From NCBI GenBank assembly GCA_030427865.1, contig JAUICK010000005.1, forward strand, positions 62,001-126,000: DNA of 64,000 nt, given 5' to 3'. This DNA comes from Bacteroidia bacterium. Lineage in GTDB: Bacteria; Bacteroidota; Bacteroidia; Flavobacteriales; Flavobacteriaceae. The translations under genes and the position numbers were made by a program. Below the pieces are notes generated by a model. That model had not been told where the DNA came from. It ran no database searches and was given only the letters and a program-made list of their open reading frames with translations. This document shows, piece by piece, positions 36,511 to 46,110 of the stretch (within the stretch, counting starts at the first letter, position 1; each line of letters starts with the position of its first letter).

Positions 36511-37830
36511 ATGAATGCAGAAAAAAAAGTTGCTTTTTATACTTTAGGATGCAAATTAAATTTTTCAGAAACTTCAACCATAGCTCGTAATTTTGTAAAC
36601 GAAGGTTTTAAACGTGTAGATTTCGAAGAACAAGCAGATATTTACGTAATAAATACTTGCTCAGTTACAGACAACGCAGACAAACGTTTTAAAACAATTG
36701 TTAAAAACGCTTTAAAGAAAAATGATGATGCATTTTTAATTGCTGTTGGTTGTTATGCGCAACTAAAACCTGAAGAATTGGCGGCTGTAGATGGAGTTGA
36801 TTTAGTTTTAGGAGCTACAGAAAAATTTAACGTTACCAGCTATATTAACGATTTGACTAAAAATAATGTTGGTGAAGTACATTCTTGTGAAATTTCTGAT
36901 GCAGATTTTTATGTGGGTTCTTATTCTATTGGAGATAGAACACGTGCCTTTTTAAAAGTACAAGACGGATGCGATTACAAGTGTACGTATTGTACAATTC
37001 CTTTAGCCAGAGGAATTTCAAGAAGTGATACCTTAGAAAACGTAATTCGTAATGCCAAAGAAATAGCAATCAAAGGAATTAAAGAAATTGTTTTAACAGG
37101 GGTAAATATTGGTGATTACGGTAAAGGTGAGTTTGGAAATAAAAAGCACGAACACACGTTTTTAGAGTTGGTTAAAGAATTAGATAAAGTTGATGGAATT
37201 CATCGGCTCAGAATATCATCAATAGAACCTAACTTATTAAAAGATGAAACCATAAATTTTGTATCAAAATCAACTTCTTTTGTACCTCATTTTCATATTC
37301 CTCTACAATCTGGGAGTGATGAATTGTTAAAAAAGATGAAACGCAGGTACTTGCGAAAAACATATACAAATAGAGTACAAAAAATTAAAGAAACAATGCC
37401 TAACGCTTGCATAGGTGTAGATGTTATTGTTGGTTTTCCAGGAGAAACAGACGAACTTTTTTTAGAAACCTACAATTACTTAAATAAATTAGACATTTCT
37501 TATTTACACGTTTTTACCTATTCTGAAAGACCAAACACAGAGGCTGTTAATATGCCTAATGTGGTACCTAAAAAAGTACGTGCAAAAAGAAGTAAAATGT
37601 TACGGGGTTTATCTGCTAAAAAAAGACGCTCATTTTATGAAAGCCAATTAGGAAATACCTTAACAGTTCTATTCGAAAACGAAAATAAAGAAGGTTTTAT
37701 TCAAGGTTTCACTGAAAATTATGTAAAAGTTAAAACACCTTGGAACCCAAATTTAGTTAATACCTTACACTCTATTAAACTAACTAAAATAGATGAAGAT
37801 GGTTTAGTTAGATTCGATTTTATTAATTAA
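36511..37830 (+). CDS. mtaB: tRNA (t6A37) methylthiotransferase MtaB
   Basis: A radical SAM methylthiotransferase of 439 residues that converts t6A37 to ms2t6A in tRNAs. N-terminal UPF0004 domain: TLGCKLNFSE, NTCSVTDNADKR and VGCYAQ give the three Cys of the auxiliary cluster. The radical SAM CxxxCxxC is in DGCDYKCTYCTIP, and a TRAM domain ends the protein. The NTCSVTDNAD and GCKLN wording matches MtaB rather than MiaB or RimO, a subfamily call made by eye. Confidence 0.92.
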   Translation: MNAEKKVAFYTLGCKLNFSETSTIARNFVNEGFKRVDFEEQADIYVINTCSVTDNADKRFKTIVKNALKKNDDAFLIAVGCYAQLKPEELAAVDGVDLVLGATEKFNVTSYINDLTKNNVGEVHSCEISDADFYVGSYSIGDRTRAFLKVQDGCDYKCTYCTIPLARGISRSDTLENVIRNAKEIAIKGIKEIVLTGVNIGDYGKGEFGNKKHEHTFLELVKELDKVDGIHRLRISSIEPNLLKDETINFVSKSTSFVPHFHIPLQSGSDELLKKMKRRYLRKTYTNRVQKIKETMPNACIGVDVIVGFPGETDELFLETYNYLNKLDISYLHVFTYSERPNTEAVNMPNVVPKKVRAKRSKMLRGLSAKKRRSFYESQLGNTLTVLFENENKEGFIQGFTENYVKVKTPWNPNLVNTLHSIKLTKIDEDGLVRFDFIN

Positions 37831-37852
37831 AAATAATAAATGATTATAAGCC

Positions 37853-38614
37853 ATGAAATACACATTACTATTCTTTTTTCTAATTGCCTTAAGTTGTAAT
37901 CCTGTAAAGAAAAAAACAGAACCCAAAAAAGAAATAAAAGTAGAAGAAAACGTTTTTGAAAAAAAAGATATGAAAAATGATAAAAGAAAAGAAAAAGCTA
38001 AAACTCACTCTAATTTACTATTAGTCCTAAAAAACCCCAATAATGTAACCGATGCAAAAGCTCTAATAGAAAATAGTAGTTTAATATGGGAGGATTTAAT
38101 AATTGATAAAAACACTTTAAAAGTAGCTTCAATTAAAGTACCAATAGAGAGAAAAGAATTTTGGATAGAACGTTTAAAATTGTCTAACGTATTTACATTA
38201 ATAGATGAAAATACTGAAGAAAAAATTGCTTACATTAAACATACTTCTGAAAATACTTTTGTAAAAATTAGCAAAACTCATTGCTCTGGAGATTGCCCAG
38301 TTTATGATGTAACACTTTTTAAAGATGGTAAATTAGTTTTTAATGGTATAGAAAATGTTAATATTAAAGGTTTAAAAGAATTTACAGTTTCTGAAAAAAA
38401 AATGAAAAAAATAGAAGAAATGTTTCATAAAACATCTTTTGGTACATATCTTGATAACTATGTAGATAAATCTATTATGGATTATCCAAGTACATTTATT
38501 ACCTATAATGATAAGCAAATAGAAATAAAATTGTGGAAAAATGTACCAGAAGAATTGGCTTTTGCTTACGAAACTTTAGAAGATGTTTTATACGAAAATA
38601 AACTATTAGAATAA
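37853..38614 (+). CDS. DUF6438-domain lipoprotein
   Basis: A 253-residue lipoprotein (lipobox ALSC) with a Lys/Glu-rich low-complexity linker at about 18-50. The C-terminal domain contains ISKTHCSGDCPVYDVTLFKDGKL, the Cys-x-x-x-Cys-Pro signature of DUF6438; the two Cys could form a disulfide or bind a metal. Function unknown. Its TAA overlaps the ATG of the hydrolase gene (TAATG), so they are co-translated. Confidence 0.78.
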   Translation: MKYTLLFFFLIALSCNPVKKKTEPKKEIKVEENVFEKKDMKNDKRKEKAKTHSNLLLVLKNPNNVTDAKALIENSSLIWEDLIIDKNTLKVASIKVPIERKEFWIERLKLSNVFTLIDENTEEKIAYIKHTSENTFVKISKTHCSGDCPVYDVTLFKDGKLVFNGIENVNIKGLKEFTVSEKKMKKIEEMFHKTSFGTYLDNYVDKSIMDYPSTFITYNDKQIEIKLWKNVPEELAFAYETLEDVLYENKLLE

Positions 38615-39273
38615 TGAATAAAACCCCTATTTACTTTGTACCAGGTTTAGCTGCTGGTCCAGAAATTTTTGAACACCTTGAGTTAGATACTAATAAATAC
38701 GAGTTACATTTTTTAAAATGGTTTAAACCATTGGCTTTGGAAGAATCTATTACGAATTATGCAATGCGTTTGTGTGATGAAATTAAAGATGAAAATCCGG
38801 TTTTAGTGGGTGTTTCTTTCGGTGGAATTATGGTGCAAGAAATGAGCAAATTTATAGACACAAAAAAGGTAATTATTATATCGAGTGTAAAACAAAATAG
38901 CGAATTACCTAAAAGGTTTCATTTGGCAAGATTTACCAAAGCTTACAAGTTTTTTCCAACTAAAATTGTTGCAAATTTTGAAGATTATGCAAAATATTTC
39001 TTAGGAAAATCTTTAAAAAAAAGAGCTAAGATTTATAAAAAATACCTCTCTATTAGAAGCAAAACCTATTTGAACTGGTCTATCGCAAAGGTAGTAAATT
39101 GGAATCAAGAAAAGCCTTCTAAAAACATAATTCACATTCATGGAACAAAAGACCAGGTTTTTCCTATCAAAAATATTTCAGATTGCATAGAAATAAAAAA
39201 CGGAACTCACGTAATGATACTTACAAAAGCTAAAAAAATATCAAAAATTATTGATGACGTTTTAACTTGTTAG
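38614..39273 (+). CDS. Alpha/beta hydrolase
   Basis: A 219-residue alpha/beta-hydrolase: N-terminal YFVPGLAAGPEIF with the oxyanion-hole region, nucleophile elbow GVSFGGIM, Asp in HGTKDQVFP and His in NGTHVMI. No lid domain beyond a short insertion around 100-150 (KRFHLARFTKAYKFFP). Substrate unknown. Translationally coupled to the DUF6438 lipoprotein. Confidence 0.85.
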   Translation: MNKTPIYFVPGLAAGPEIFEHLELDTNKYELHFLKWFKPLALEESITNYAMRLCDEIKDENPVLVGVSFGGIMVQEMSKFIDTKKVIIISSVKQNSELPKRFHLARFTKAYKFFPTKIVANFEDYAKYFLGKSLKKRAKIYKKYLSIRSKTYLNWSIAKVVNWNQEKPSKNIIHIHGTKDQVFPIKNISDCIEIKNGTHVMILTKAKKISKIIDDVLTC

Positions 39274-39317
39274 TCCACTTTCATTTTCATATTTTTATGG
39301 TGTAATATTGTATAAAT

Positions 39318-40220
39318 ATGAATAAATCTTTACGTTTTCTGTTTCTCTTAAGTATTGTTTTAACAACAGTAATTTTTATTAATGCTATTAATAAAACTAA
39401 TGCTGATCCAAAACTAAGTACACACAAAACATATAAAATAAAAGCATTAAAACTACCTACAAGTTTAAACCTTGCAGGAGAGCGAGTTCCTCTTGAAAAA
39501 CTTGACATTAAAGAAAGAATGGATAGAGAGTTATTGGTAAACACATATTGGCAATCTAATGGTTTATTGCTTATTAAAAGAGCCAATAAATACTTTCCAA
39601 TTTTAGAACCATTATTAAAAAAATATGGTTTACCAGACGATTTCAAGTTTTTAGCTTTAGCAGAAAGTGCCTTTATAGATGAAACTTCTTCTGCTGGTGC
39701 AGCTGGTATGTGGCATTTTATGAAAACTACTGGTAAAGAGTTTGGCTTAGAAATTAATAAAAATGTTGATGAACGCTACAATATCGAAAAATCTACAAAA
39801 GTTGCTGCAGAATATTTAAAAAAAGCAAGAAAAAGATTTGGTTCTTGGACCTTAGCAGCAGCAGCATACAATGCAGGAAACTACGGAATAGCAAAAAGAT
39901 TAAAAACACAACAAGTAGATAATTATTATGATGCGCTATTACCCGACGAAACTGAACGTTATATTTTTAGAATTATCGCTTTAAAAGAAGTTATATCTAA
40001 TCCCAAAAAATACGGTTTTCTTTATGATCAAGAAGATTTGTACACATTGCCAAAGACAAGAACAATAAAAGTAGATACTGCCATCTCTAATATTGCATCC
40101 TTTGCCAAAAAATTTGGAATTACTTACAAAGAATTAAAGCTTCACAACTCTTGGTTAAGAGAAAACAAATTGAACAATAAAAGTAGGAAATTATATGAAA
40201 TTAAGATTCCGGTAAAATAA
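39318..40220 (+). CDS. Lytic transglycosylase (MltD-like)
   Basis: A 300-residue exported enzyme (hydrophobic N-terminus FLFLLSIVLTTVIFINA). The transglycosylase domain spans about 90-230: ALAESAFIDETSSAGAAGMWHFM has the catalytic Glu followed by the typical GAAGxWQF-like motif (His for Gln), and AAAAYNAGNYGIA is the second conserved element. The last 70 residues resemble a LysM repeat (ISNIASFAKKFGITYKELKLHN). It cleaves peptidoglycan glycan strands with formation of anhydro-MurNAc. Convergent with ywbE, 2 bases apart. Confidence 0.9.
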   Translation: MNKSLRFLFLLSIVLTTVIFINAINKTNADPKLSTHKTYKIKALKLPTSLNLAGERVPLEKLDIKERMDRELLVNTYWQSNGLLLIKRANKYFPILEPLLKKYGLPDDFKFLALAESAFIDETSSAGAAGMWHFMKTTGKEFGLEINKNVDERYNIEKSTKVAAEYLKKARKRFGSWTLAAAAYNAGNYGIAKRLKTQQVDNYYDALLPDETERYIFRIIALKEVISNPKKYGFLYDQEDLYTLPKTRTIKVDTAISNIASFAKKFGITYKELKLHNSWLRENKLNNKSRKLYEIKIPVK

Positions 40221-40222
40221 TT

Positions 40223-40420
40223 TTATTCTATTATTTCTTTAATTCTTCCAACTAAACCAGATTCTAACTGAACTTTTATTCCGTAAGGATGATTTGGTGA
40301 TTTTGTTAAAATCTTACCAACAATACCTCTTGTAATTTCTCCAGATCTTTGATGTGGTTTTTGGACTACTGCAACAAATAAACCAATTTTAATATTTTTT
40401 CTCTGCCTTGGGTCTATCAT
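40223..40420 (-). CDS. YwbE-family protein
   Basis: A 65-residue protein with GLFVAVVQKPHQRSGEITRG, VGKILTKSPNHPYGIKV and LESGLVGRIKEII, the near-universal sequence of the small YwbE (DUF2196) family. It is probably a compact beta barrel that may bind nucleic acid; function is unproven. It ends 2 bases from the lytic transglycosylase stop. Confidence 0.88.
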   Translation of the reverse strand: MIDPRQRKNIKIGLFVAVVQKPHQRSGEITRGIVGKILTKSPNHPYGIKVQLESGLVGRIKEIIE

Positions 40421-40446
40421 TAAATAAAGATATTAAAAAATCGAAA

Positions 40447-40480
40447 ATAAAAAAAGCCTATCAAATTTTGATAGGCTTTT
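40447..40480 (-). terminator. Terminator of csp
   Basis: Stem AAAAGCCTATCAAA / TTTGATAGGCTTTT with a minimal loop, A run at the left side giving the T run on the minus strand. It lies 33 bases past the csp stop. Confidence 0.85.
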
Positions 40481-40512
40481 AGATAAAAATTTAACTTGTA
40501 ATAAAATATATA

Positions 40513-40704
40513 TTATAATACTCTTACGTTTACAGCGTTTAATCCTTTTCTTCCATCTTGTAAGTCGAATTCAACTTCATCGTTTTCACGAATTTCGTCA
40601 ACTAATCCTGACACATGTACAAAATGTTCTTTGTTTGTTCCTTCTTCAGTGATGAATCCGAATCCTTTAGATTCATTGAAAAATTTTACGGTACCTTTAT
40701 TCAT
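40513..40704 (-). CDS. Cold shock domain protein (CspA family)
   Basis: A 63-residue single OB-fold RNA chaperone. RNP1 is KGFGFITEE and RNP2 is EHFVHVSGL. It binds single-stranded RNA and helps translation during cold or growth transitions. The 5' leader, about 55 bases from a TATCTTTG box, is long for this genome, and csp leaders are often regulatory, though no structure is evident here. A strong terminator follows. Confidence 0.93.
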   Translation of the reverse strand: MNKGTVKFFNESKGFGFITEEGTNKEHFVHVSGLVDEIRENDEVEFDLQDGRKGLNAVNVRVL

Positions 40705-40758
40705 TATAAAAAATTATTGTGTTGTTAAATTCATTCCTAACAACGTTTATTTAAGTTG

Positions 40759-40766
40759 CAAAGATA
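40759..40766 (-). promoter_or_regulatory. Bacteroidota -7 box for csp
   Basis: TATCTTTG on the minus strand matches TAnnTTTG, 54 bases before the csp ATG. Confidence 0.55.
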
Positions 40767-40820
40767 ATGCCAATAAAATAAATAGAGCATAAATTATTCA
40801 TTTTCTTTTACTTAGCTACC

Positions 40821-41762
40821 TTAAAGCTTATGTATAAAGGCTTTAACAGTGTTAAATTCTTCAATAATTTCTTCTAAAACGGCTTTAGCAGGTTTTATTT
40901 CGTTAATTAAACCCGCAATTTGACCAATTTCTAACTCCCCATTTTCTAAATCGCCTTCAAACATCCCTTTTTTTGCTCTGGCTCTTCCTAATAATTCTTT
41001 AATTTGTTCTATTGATGGATTTTGCTGATATAACTCTTGAACTTCTTGATAAAATTTATTTTTCACCAAACGTACAGGTGCTAATTCTTTTAATGTTAAA
41101 TGTGTTCCTCCATCTTTCACATCAACAATTGTATTTTTAAAGTTTTGATGCGCAGAAGATTCTACAGTAGCTGCAAATCTACTTCCTATTTGAACTCCAT
41201 CTGCCCCTAAAACCATTGCTGCTAACATGCCTCTTCCAGATCCAATACCACCAGCTGCAATTACAGGAATTTGAACCTGTTGTTTAACCATAGGAATTAA
41301 AGTAAAAGTGGTGGTTTCTTCACGTCCATTATGTCCACCAGCTTCAAAACCTTCACAAACAACTGCATCAACACCAGCTGCTTCAGCTTTTAGGGCAAAT
41401 TTTACAGAACTCACTACATGAACCACAGTAATGTTATTTTCCTTTAAAAAAGATGTCCATGTTTTTGGGTTTCCAGCAGATGTAAAAACAATTTTTACTC
41501 CTTCTTCTATAATAATATTGATAATTTCCTCTATTTGAGGATACAACATAGGTACATTTACACCAAAAGGTTTGTCAGTCGCTTTTTTACATTTTTGAAT
41601 GTGTTCGCGCAAAACTTCTGGATACATAGATCCTGCTCCAATTAAGCCTAAACCACCAGCATTGGAAACTGCAGAAGCCAATCTCCAACCAGAAACCCAA
41701 ATCATTCCTCCTTGAACAATTGGGTACTGAATATTAAAAAGTTTTGTAATTTTATTATTCAT
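40821..41762 (-). CDS. Nitronate monooxygenase / FabK-like FMN enzyme
   Basis: A 313-residue TIM-barrel flavoprotein: YPIVQGGMIWVSG at the N-terminus, EGFEAGGHNGREETTTF with the conserved His, and phosphate-binding AAGGIGSGRGM plus GADGVQIGSRF. The family covers nitronate monooxygenases and FabK-type enoyl-ACP reductases; sequence alone does not decide. Single gene between csp and mnmA. Confidence 0.85.
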   Translation of the reverse strand: MNNKITKLFNIQYPIVQGGMIWVSGWRLASAVSNAGGLGLIGAGSMYPEVLREHIQKCKKATDKPFGVNVPMLYPQIEEIINIIIEEGVKIVFTSAGNPKTWTSFLKENNITVVHVVSSVKFALKAEAAGVDAVVCEGFEAGGHNGREETTTFTLIPMVKQQVQIPVIAAGGIGSGRGMLAAMVLGADGVQIGSRFAATVESSAHQNFKNTIVDVKDGGTHLTLKELAPVRLVKNKFYQEVQELYQQNPSIEQIKELLGRARAKKGMFEGDLENGELEIGQIAGLINEIKPAKAVLEEIIEEFNTVKAFIHKL

Positions 41763-41825
41763 TATAAACAGATTATTAGATTTTTGTATTGTTAAATAAT
41801 ATAATCAAACACCTATACATCTAAT

Positions 41826-43013
41826 TTATGAAATAACTCCAGAACCTAACAATTCTTCATTTTTGTACCAAGCCACAAATTGACCTTCTTGTATTGCAGA
41901 TTGTTTGTTTTCGAACTCAACATACAAACCACTTTCTACTTTGTATAAAACTGCTTTTTCTAATTGTTGACGATATCTAATTCTTGCTTCAACCTCCATC
42001 GTTTCTCTAGAAACTAATGCTAAATCTTCACGTATCCAATGGATTTCTTCATTAGAAACAAACAAAACATTTCTGTATAAACCTGAGTGATTTTTACCTT
42101 CGCCAGTATAAATTACGTTTTCATCAACATCTGTTTCAATCACGTACAAAGCTTCTTTTGTTCCGCCAACATTTAAACCTTTACGCTGACCTTTGGTAAA
42201 ATAATGTGCCCCTTGATGTTTCCCAACTACTTTTCCGTCTTCTTTAATATATGAGAATTTTGTTGAGAAATAGTTTAACTCAGCTTCCTTATTTTCAAAT
42301 TTTGGTGATGATTTTGTATATTGATTAAAATCAGAAGGAATGGTAACAATTTCGCCTTCTTTGGGTTGTAATTTTTGTTGTAAAAATTCAGGTAAACGAA
42401 CTTTACCGATAAAACATAATCCTTGAGAATCTTTCTTTTCTGCGGTAATTAAATTGGCTTTTTTAGCAAGTTCTCTAACTTCTGGTTTTGTCAATTCACC
42501 TATTGGAAATAATGCTTTTGCCAATTGTTCTTGAGATAATTGACATAAAAAATACGATTGATCTTTATTATTGTCTTTACCTGCTAACAATTTATAAACC
42601 GTTTTTCCATCAATAATTGCTGAATCTTTTCTACAATAATGACCAGTTGCCACATAATCTGCTCCTAATTGTAAAGCGATATCCATAAAAACATCAAACT
42701 TAATTTCTCGGTTACACAATACATCAGGATTTGGAGTTCTTCCTTTAGAATATTCATCGAACATATAATCTACAATACGTTCTTTGTATTGCTCACTTAA
42801 ATCTACAACTTGAAATGGAATACCTAATTTCTCAGCAACAATCATAGCATCATTACTGTCTTCTAACCAAGGACATTCGTTAGAAATAGTAACAGAATCA
42901 TCGTGCCAATTTTTCATAAAAAGCCCTATTACTTCATATCCTTGTTCTTTAAGTAAATACGCTGTTACACTAGAATCTACACCACCAGAAAGACCAACAA
43001 CTACTCGTTTCAT
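41826..43013 (-). CDS. mnmA: tRNA-specific 2-thiouridylase MnmA
   Basis: A 395-residue enzyme that thiolates U34 of tRNA Lys, Glu and Gln. The ATP pyrophosphatase P-loop is [14 protein letters not shown] at about 6-19. The two catalytic Cys lie in [12 protein letters not shown] and [10 protein letters not shown]. It has an insertion in the middle ([22 protein letters not shown]) common in Bacteroidota versions. It is read from a TAACTTTG promoter box at 43032-43039. Confidence 0.96.
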   Translation of the reverse strand: MKRVVVGLSGGVDSSVTAYLLKEQGYEVIGLFMKNWHDDSVTISNECPWLEDSNDAMIVAEKLGIPFQVVDLSEQYKERIVDYMFDEYSKGRTPNPDVLCNREIKFDVFMDIALQLGADYVATGHYCRKDSAIIDGKTVYKLLAGKDNNKDQSYFLCQLSQEQLAKALFPIGELTKPEVRELAKKANLITAEKKDSQGLCFIGKVRLPEFLQQKLQPKEGEIVTIPSDFNQYTKSSPKFENKEAELNYFSTKFSYIKEDGKVVGKHQGAHYFTKGQRKGLNVGGTKEALYVIETDVDENVIYTGEGKNHSGLYRNVLFVSNEEIHWIREDLALVSRETMEVEARIRYRQQLEKAVLYKVESGLYVEFENKQSAIQEGQFVAWYKNEELLGSGVIS

Positions 43014-43031
43014 TTTTTATTTTTACGGATG

Positions 43032-43039
43032 CAAAGTTA
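43032..43039 (-). promoter_or_regulatory. Bacteroidota -7 box for mnmA
   Basis: TAACTTTG on the minus strand matches TAnnTTTG, 19 bases before the mnmA ATG. It is one arm of the inverted repeat CAAAGTT-AC-AACTTTG. Confidence 0.5.
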
Positions 43040-43080
43040 CAACTTTGTTAGCGATTAAGAAATTGAAAGAATTGATGTGT

Positions 43081-43379
43081 TTATTGAGGAAATTGATGAA
43101 TTCTTGAGTATTTAAGTTCTTGATTTCCATTAGTATTTTTTAGAGTTAATTTATTTTTGGAGATTACGAATTTGTAAAATGAAAATTTTGAGTGCTCTCC
43201 ATAGTTAACCATTTGTAATTCTAGTTTATGAGCGTGAATTTTATCAATACGCTCTAGAAAGACTTGTACGTTTAGTACTTTATTTACCAACCATAGTCCA
43301 TCCATTTTTTCTTGATTTTCTGATTACAACCAATAATGACGATACTTAATAAAAACAATATAAGAACTCTTATTGTTAT
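43081..43379 (-). pseudogene. Decayed small lipoprotein gene (lost start and frameshift)
   Basis: Reading on the minus strand from 43379, one frame gives I-T-I-R-V-L-I-L-F-L-L-S-I-V-I-I-G-C-N-Q, a perfect lipoprotein signal peptide, but its first codon is ATA. The frame then fails, and the rest (M-D-G-L-W-L-V-N-K and about 65 more residues, ATG at 43305) continues in another frame. One more A in the six-A run before 43305 would join them into about 100 residues. The first codon overlaps the MORN gene stop as ATAA; with G it would be the ATGA coupling seen at 8931 and 35977. Two lesions in one gene suggest real decay. The product, perhaps a lipocalin-like protein, is unknown. Confidence 0.7.
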
Positions 43380-44095
43380 TTCTTATTCTCTTTCTTTTTA
43401 GTAAACTTATTTTTTTTCTTTTTATCCTCATCAGTAGCTATTTCACCATCCATATAATACTCCCACTTACCTACTCTTTTTCCATCTTTATAATGCCCTG
43501 TTTCTTTTAAATCACCATTCAACTCAAAGTATTTAGCTAAACCATTAGGTTTACCATTCTTATAAGTAATTTCTTCTATAAGCACTCCTTTACTTGAATA
43601 CTTACTCACTACACCATCTAACAAACCATCTTTATATACTGCAAACTCTGTAACTTGCCCATCAGGATAATAAACCAATTGCTCACCTTCTAATTTTCCA
43701 TCTTTGTAATTTTCTTCAGACATTAACGTTCCATCTGGGTAAAAGTATTTCCAATTGCCCACTCGTTTTTTACCATTTAAAACACCTTCTGTTTGAATGT
43801 TGCCTTTTAATGTATAAAACTGAACAAATAAAGAATCTGAATGTGCAAAAAAAGTTTTAATAACAATAGGATGCTTAGAATCTGTAATATCATAGAACTT
43901 GAAAACACCTACTTCTTTTCCGTTTTCAAACTTACCTGTATAGCGAACTCTTTTATTAGGATAGTATTTTTTCCATACACCTGTTCTTTTTCCATTTTTA
44001 TCAAACTGATTAATTTTTTGAGAAAAACCATCTTTTGTGATAAAAAAACAGGCTAAAAAGCTAAAAACAAAGAGTAGTCTTTTTATATTTAACAT
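43376..44095 (-). CDS. MORN-repeat exported protein
   Basis: A 239-residue protein with a signal peptide (LLFVFSFLACFFITKDGFSQ) and about seven MORN-2 repeats across 30-220, for example GVWKKYYPNKRVRYTGKFEN, GNWKYFYPDGTLMSEENYKD and GKWEYYMDG. It ends in a Lys-rich tail (KKKKNKFTKKKENKK). Like other YwqK-type proteins it is probably a periplasmic or surface scaffold rather than an antitoxin. It precedes and once overlapped the decayed lipoprotein gene. Confidence 0.8.
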   Translation of the reverse strand: MLNIKRLLFVFSFLACFFITKDGFSQKINQFDKNGKRTGVWKKYYPNKRVRYTGKFENGKEVGVFKFYDITDSKHPIVIKTFFAHSDSLFVQFYTLKGNIQTEGVLNGKKRVGNWKYFYPDGTLMSEENYKDGKLEGEQLVYYPDGQVTEFAVYKDGLLDGVVSKYSSKGVLIEEITYKNGKPNGLAKYFELNGDLKETGHYKDGKRVGKWEYYMDGEIATDEDKKKKNKFTKKKENKK

Positions 44096-44135
44096 GTAAT
44101 AGAATTTTTAGTAAATATACATTAATCGTACCAAA

Positions 44136-44720
44136 ATGAGTGTACTTTTTTTAACAGAACAATTGATTAATCTTGAGAATGCTAAAAGAGAAAACCGAGA
44201 AAGAGTTGCAAATATTGTTTTAAACGATGAAAATCTTTTTCAAGATTTAATTGCCATTACTTTTAAGGTTGATGATAAAATATCGATAAGAGCTGCTTGG
44301 GTTTTAGAATGGATATGCACGCATCATTATTTAGAATGGATGATTCCTCATTTAGATGAGTTTACATCAAAAATTGCAACAGTTCAGTTTGATAGCGCTA
44401 TTAGACCTTGTGCTAAAATCTGCGAACATTTGGCAACAGCTTATTATGCTAATCAAGAAAATGACATCAAAAAAAACCTCACCATAGAACAAATCGATGC
44501 TATTGTAGAAGCTGGTTTTGATTGGTTGATAACCCCTCAAAAAATAGCAGTAAGAGCTTATACAATGAATACTTTGTATTTATTTGGCTTAGAAAAAGAT
44601 TGGATTCACCCAGAATTAAAACACATCATAGAAACAAAAATTATTCACGAAAGTAAAGGTACTAAAGCGCGTGGAAAGTACATTTTAGCATTGATAGAAA
44701 AACATCAAAAATCCACTTAA
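44136..44720 (+). CDS. HEAT-like helical protein upstream of purB
   Basis: A 194-residue cytoplasmic protein of alpha-helical pairs (DDKISIRAAWVLEWICTHH, SAIRPCAKICEHLATAYY, KIAVRAYTMNTLYLFGLEK) resembling HEAT or armadillo repeats. Homologues next to purB are often labelled adenylosuccinate lyase by neighbour transfer, but the sequence has none of that enzyme's motifs. It lies 46 bases before purB. Function unknown. Confidence 0.75.
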   Translation: MSVLFLTEQLINLENAKRENRERVANIVLNDENLFQDLIAITFKVDDKISIRAAWVLEWICTHHYLEWMIPHLDEFTSKIATVQFDSAIRPCAKICEHLATAYYANQENDIKKNLTIEQIDAIVEAGFDWLITPQKIAVRAYTMNTLYLFGLEKDWIHPELKHIIETKIIHESKGTKARGKYILALIEKHQKST

Positions 44721-44738
44721 TAAATCTGTTGAATTGAC

Positions 44739-44746
44739 TATTTTTG
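44739..44746 (+). promoter_or_regulatory. Bacteroidota -7 box for purB
   Basis: TATTTTTG matches TAnnTTTG, 20 bases before the purB ATG at 44767. It argues against the in-frame upstream TTG start at 44734. Confidence 0.5.
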
Positions 44747-44766
44747 CAGTTAACAACAGAACTAAA

Positions 44767-46110
44767 ATGAACTTAACACAATTAAATGCCATTTCTCCTA
44801 TTGATGGTCGTTATAGAAGTAAAATAGCTAACTTAGCCAACTATTTTTCTGAAGAAGCTTTAATAAAATATCGTGTTCGTGTAGAAATTGAATATTTTAT
44901 TGCACTTTGTGAAATTCCGTTACCACAATTGGCTGATTTTAACACTAATTTATTTGATGATTTACGCAAAATTTATATAGATTTTACTGCGGATGATGCT
45001 CAAAAAATTAAAGATATAGAGAAAATTACCAATCATGATGTAAAAGCGGTTGAATATTTTATCAAAGAAAAATTTGACAAACTAAGTTTAACTAAGTACA
45101 AGGAATTTATCCATTTTGGATTGACTTCTCAAGACATTAATAACACTGCTGTTCCTCTATCTATTAAAGAAGCAATGAACGCTATTTATGTGCCAAGTTA
45201 TTTTGAGGTTTTAGAAAAATTACAAGAGCTTGTTATAGAATGGAAAGATGTTTCTATGTTGGCAAGAACCCATGGACAACCTGCTTCTCCTACAAGGTTA
45301 GGTAAAGAAATTGATGTTTTTGCAGTTCGTTTAAAAGAGCAATTTAATTTGTTAAATGACATACCCAGTGCCGCAAAATTTGGTGGCGCAACTGGTAATT
45401 TTAACGCTCACAAAGTGGCCTATCCAACAATAGACTGGAAAGAATTTGGAAGTTCTTTTGTACAAGAAAAATTAGGCTTACAACATTCTTTTCCAACAAC
45501 TCAAATAGAACATTATGACCATATAGCTGCTTTGTTCGATACCTTAAAACGAATCAACACCATAATTATAGATTTAGACAGAGATTTTTGGACCTATGTT
45601 TCTATGGATTACTTTAAACAAAAAATTAAAAAAGGCGAAGTAGGTTCTTCTGCAATGCCGCACAAAGTAAACCCTATAGATTTTGAAAATTCTGAAGGAA
45701 ATTTAGGAATTGCCAATGCTATTTTCGAACATCTTTCTGCAAAATTACCAATATCAAGATTACAGCGTGATTTAACAGATAGTACTGTTTTACGTAATGT
45801 TGGTGTGCCTTTTGGACATACAATTATTGGATTTACATCTACCTTAAAAGGATTGAATAAATTATTGTTAAACAAAGAGAAGTTTGAACAAGATTTAGAA
45901 AACAATTGGGCTGTTGTTGCAGAAGCAATTCAGACGATTTTAAGGCGTGAAGCGTATCCAAATCCTTATGAAGCTTTAAAAGGGTTGACAAGAACGAATG
46001 AGAAAATCAATCAAAATTCAATTGCAAATTTTATTGATACCTTAGAAGTTTCTAATGAAATTAAAGCCGAATTAAAAGCAATTACACCTTCAAATTATAC
46101 TGGAATTTAA
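44767..46110 (+). CDS. purB: Adenylosuccinate lyase
   Basis: Cleaves SAICAR and adenylosuccinate to release fumarate in purine synthesis. The fumarase/aspartase signature is GSSAMPHKVNPIDFENSEGN, containing the flexible loop catalytic Ser; the general acid His is in HFGLTSQDINN, and ARTHGQPASP is the substrate-binding element. The 447 residues from the ATG at 44767 are full length. Its TAA overlaps the next ATG (TAATG). Confidence 0.96.
   Translation: MNLTQLNAISPIDGRYRSKIANLANYFSEEALIKYRVRVEIEYFIALCEIPLPQLADFNTNLFDDLRKIYIDFTADDAQKIKDIEKITNHDVKAVEYFIKEKFDKLSLTKYKEFIHFGLTSQDINNTAVPLSIKEAMNAIYVPSYFEVLEKLQELVIEWKDVSMLARTHGQPASPTRLGKEIDVFAVRLKEQFNLLNDIPSAAKFGGATGNFNAHKVAYPTIDWKEFGSSFVQEKLGLQHSFPTTQIEHYDHIAALFDTLKRINTIIIDLDRDFWTYVSMDYFKQKIKKGEVGSSAMPHKVNPIDFENSEGNLGIANAIFEHLSAKLPISRLQRDLTDSTVLRNVGVPFGHTIIGFTSTLKGLNKLLLNKEKFEQDLENNWAVVAEAIQTILRREAYPNPYEALKGLTRTNEKINQNSIANFIDTLEVSNEIKAELKAITPSNYTGI

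Noticed and set aside
44734..44766. TTG start for purB
   Set aside because: A TATTTTTG box lies inside the extension and the conserved protein begins at ATG 44767.
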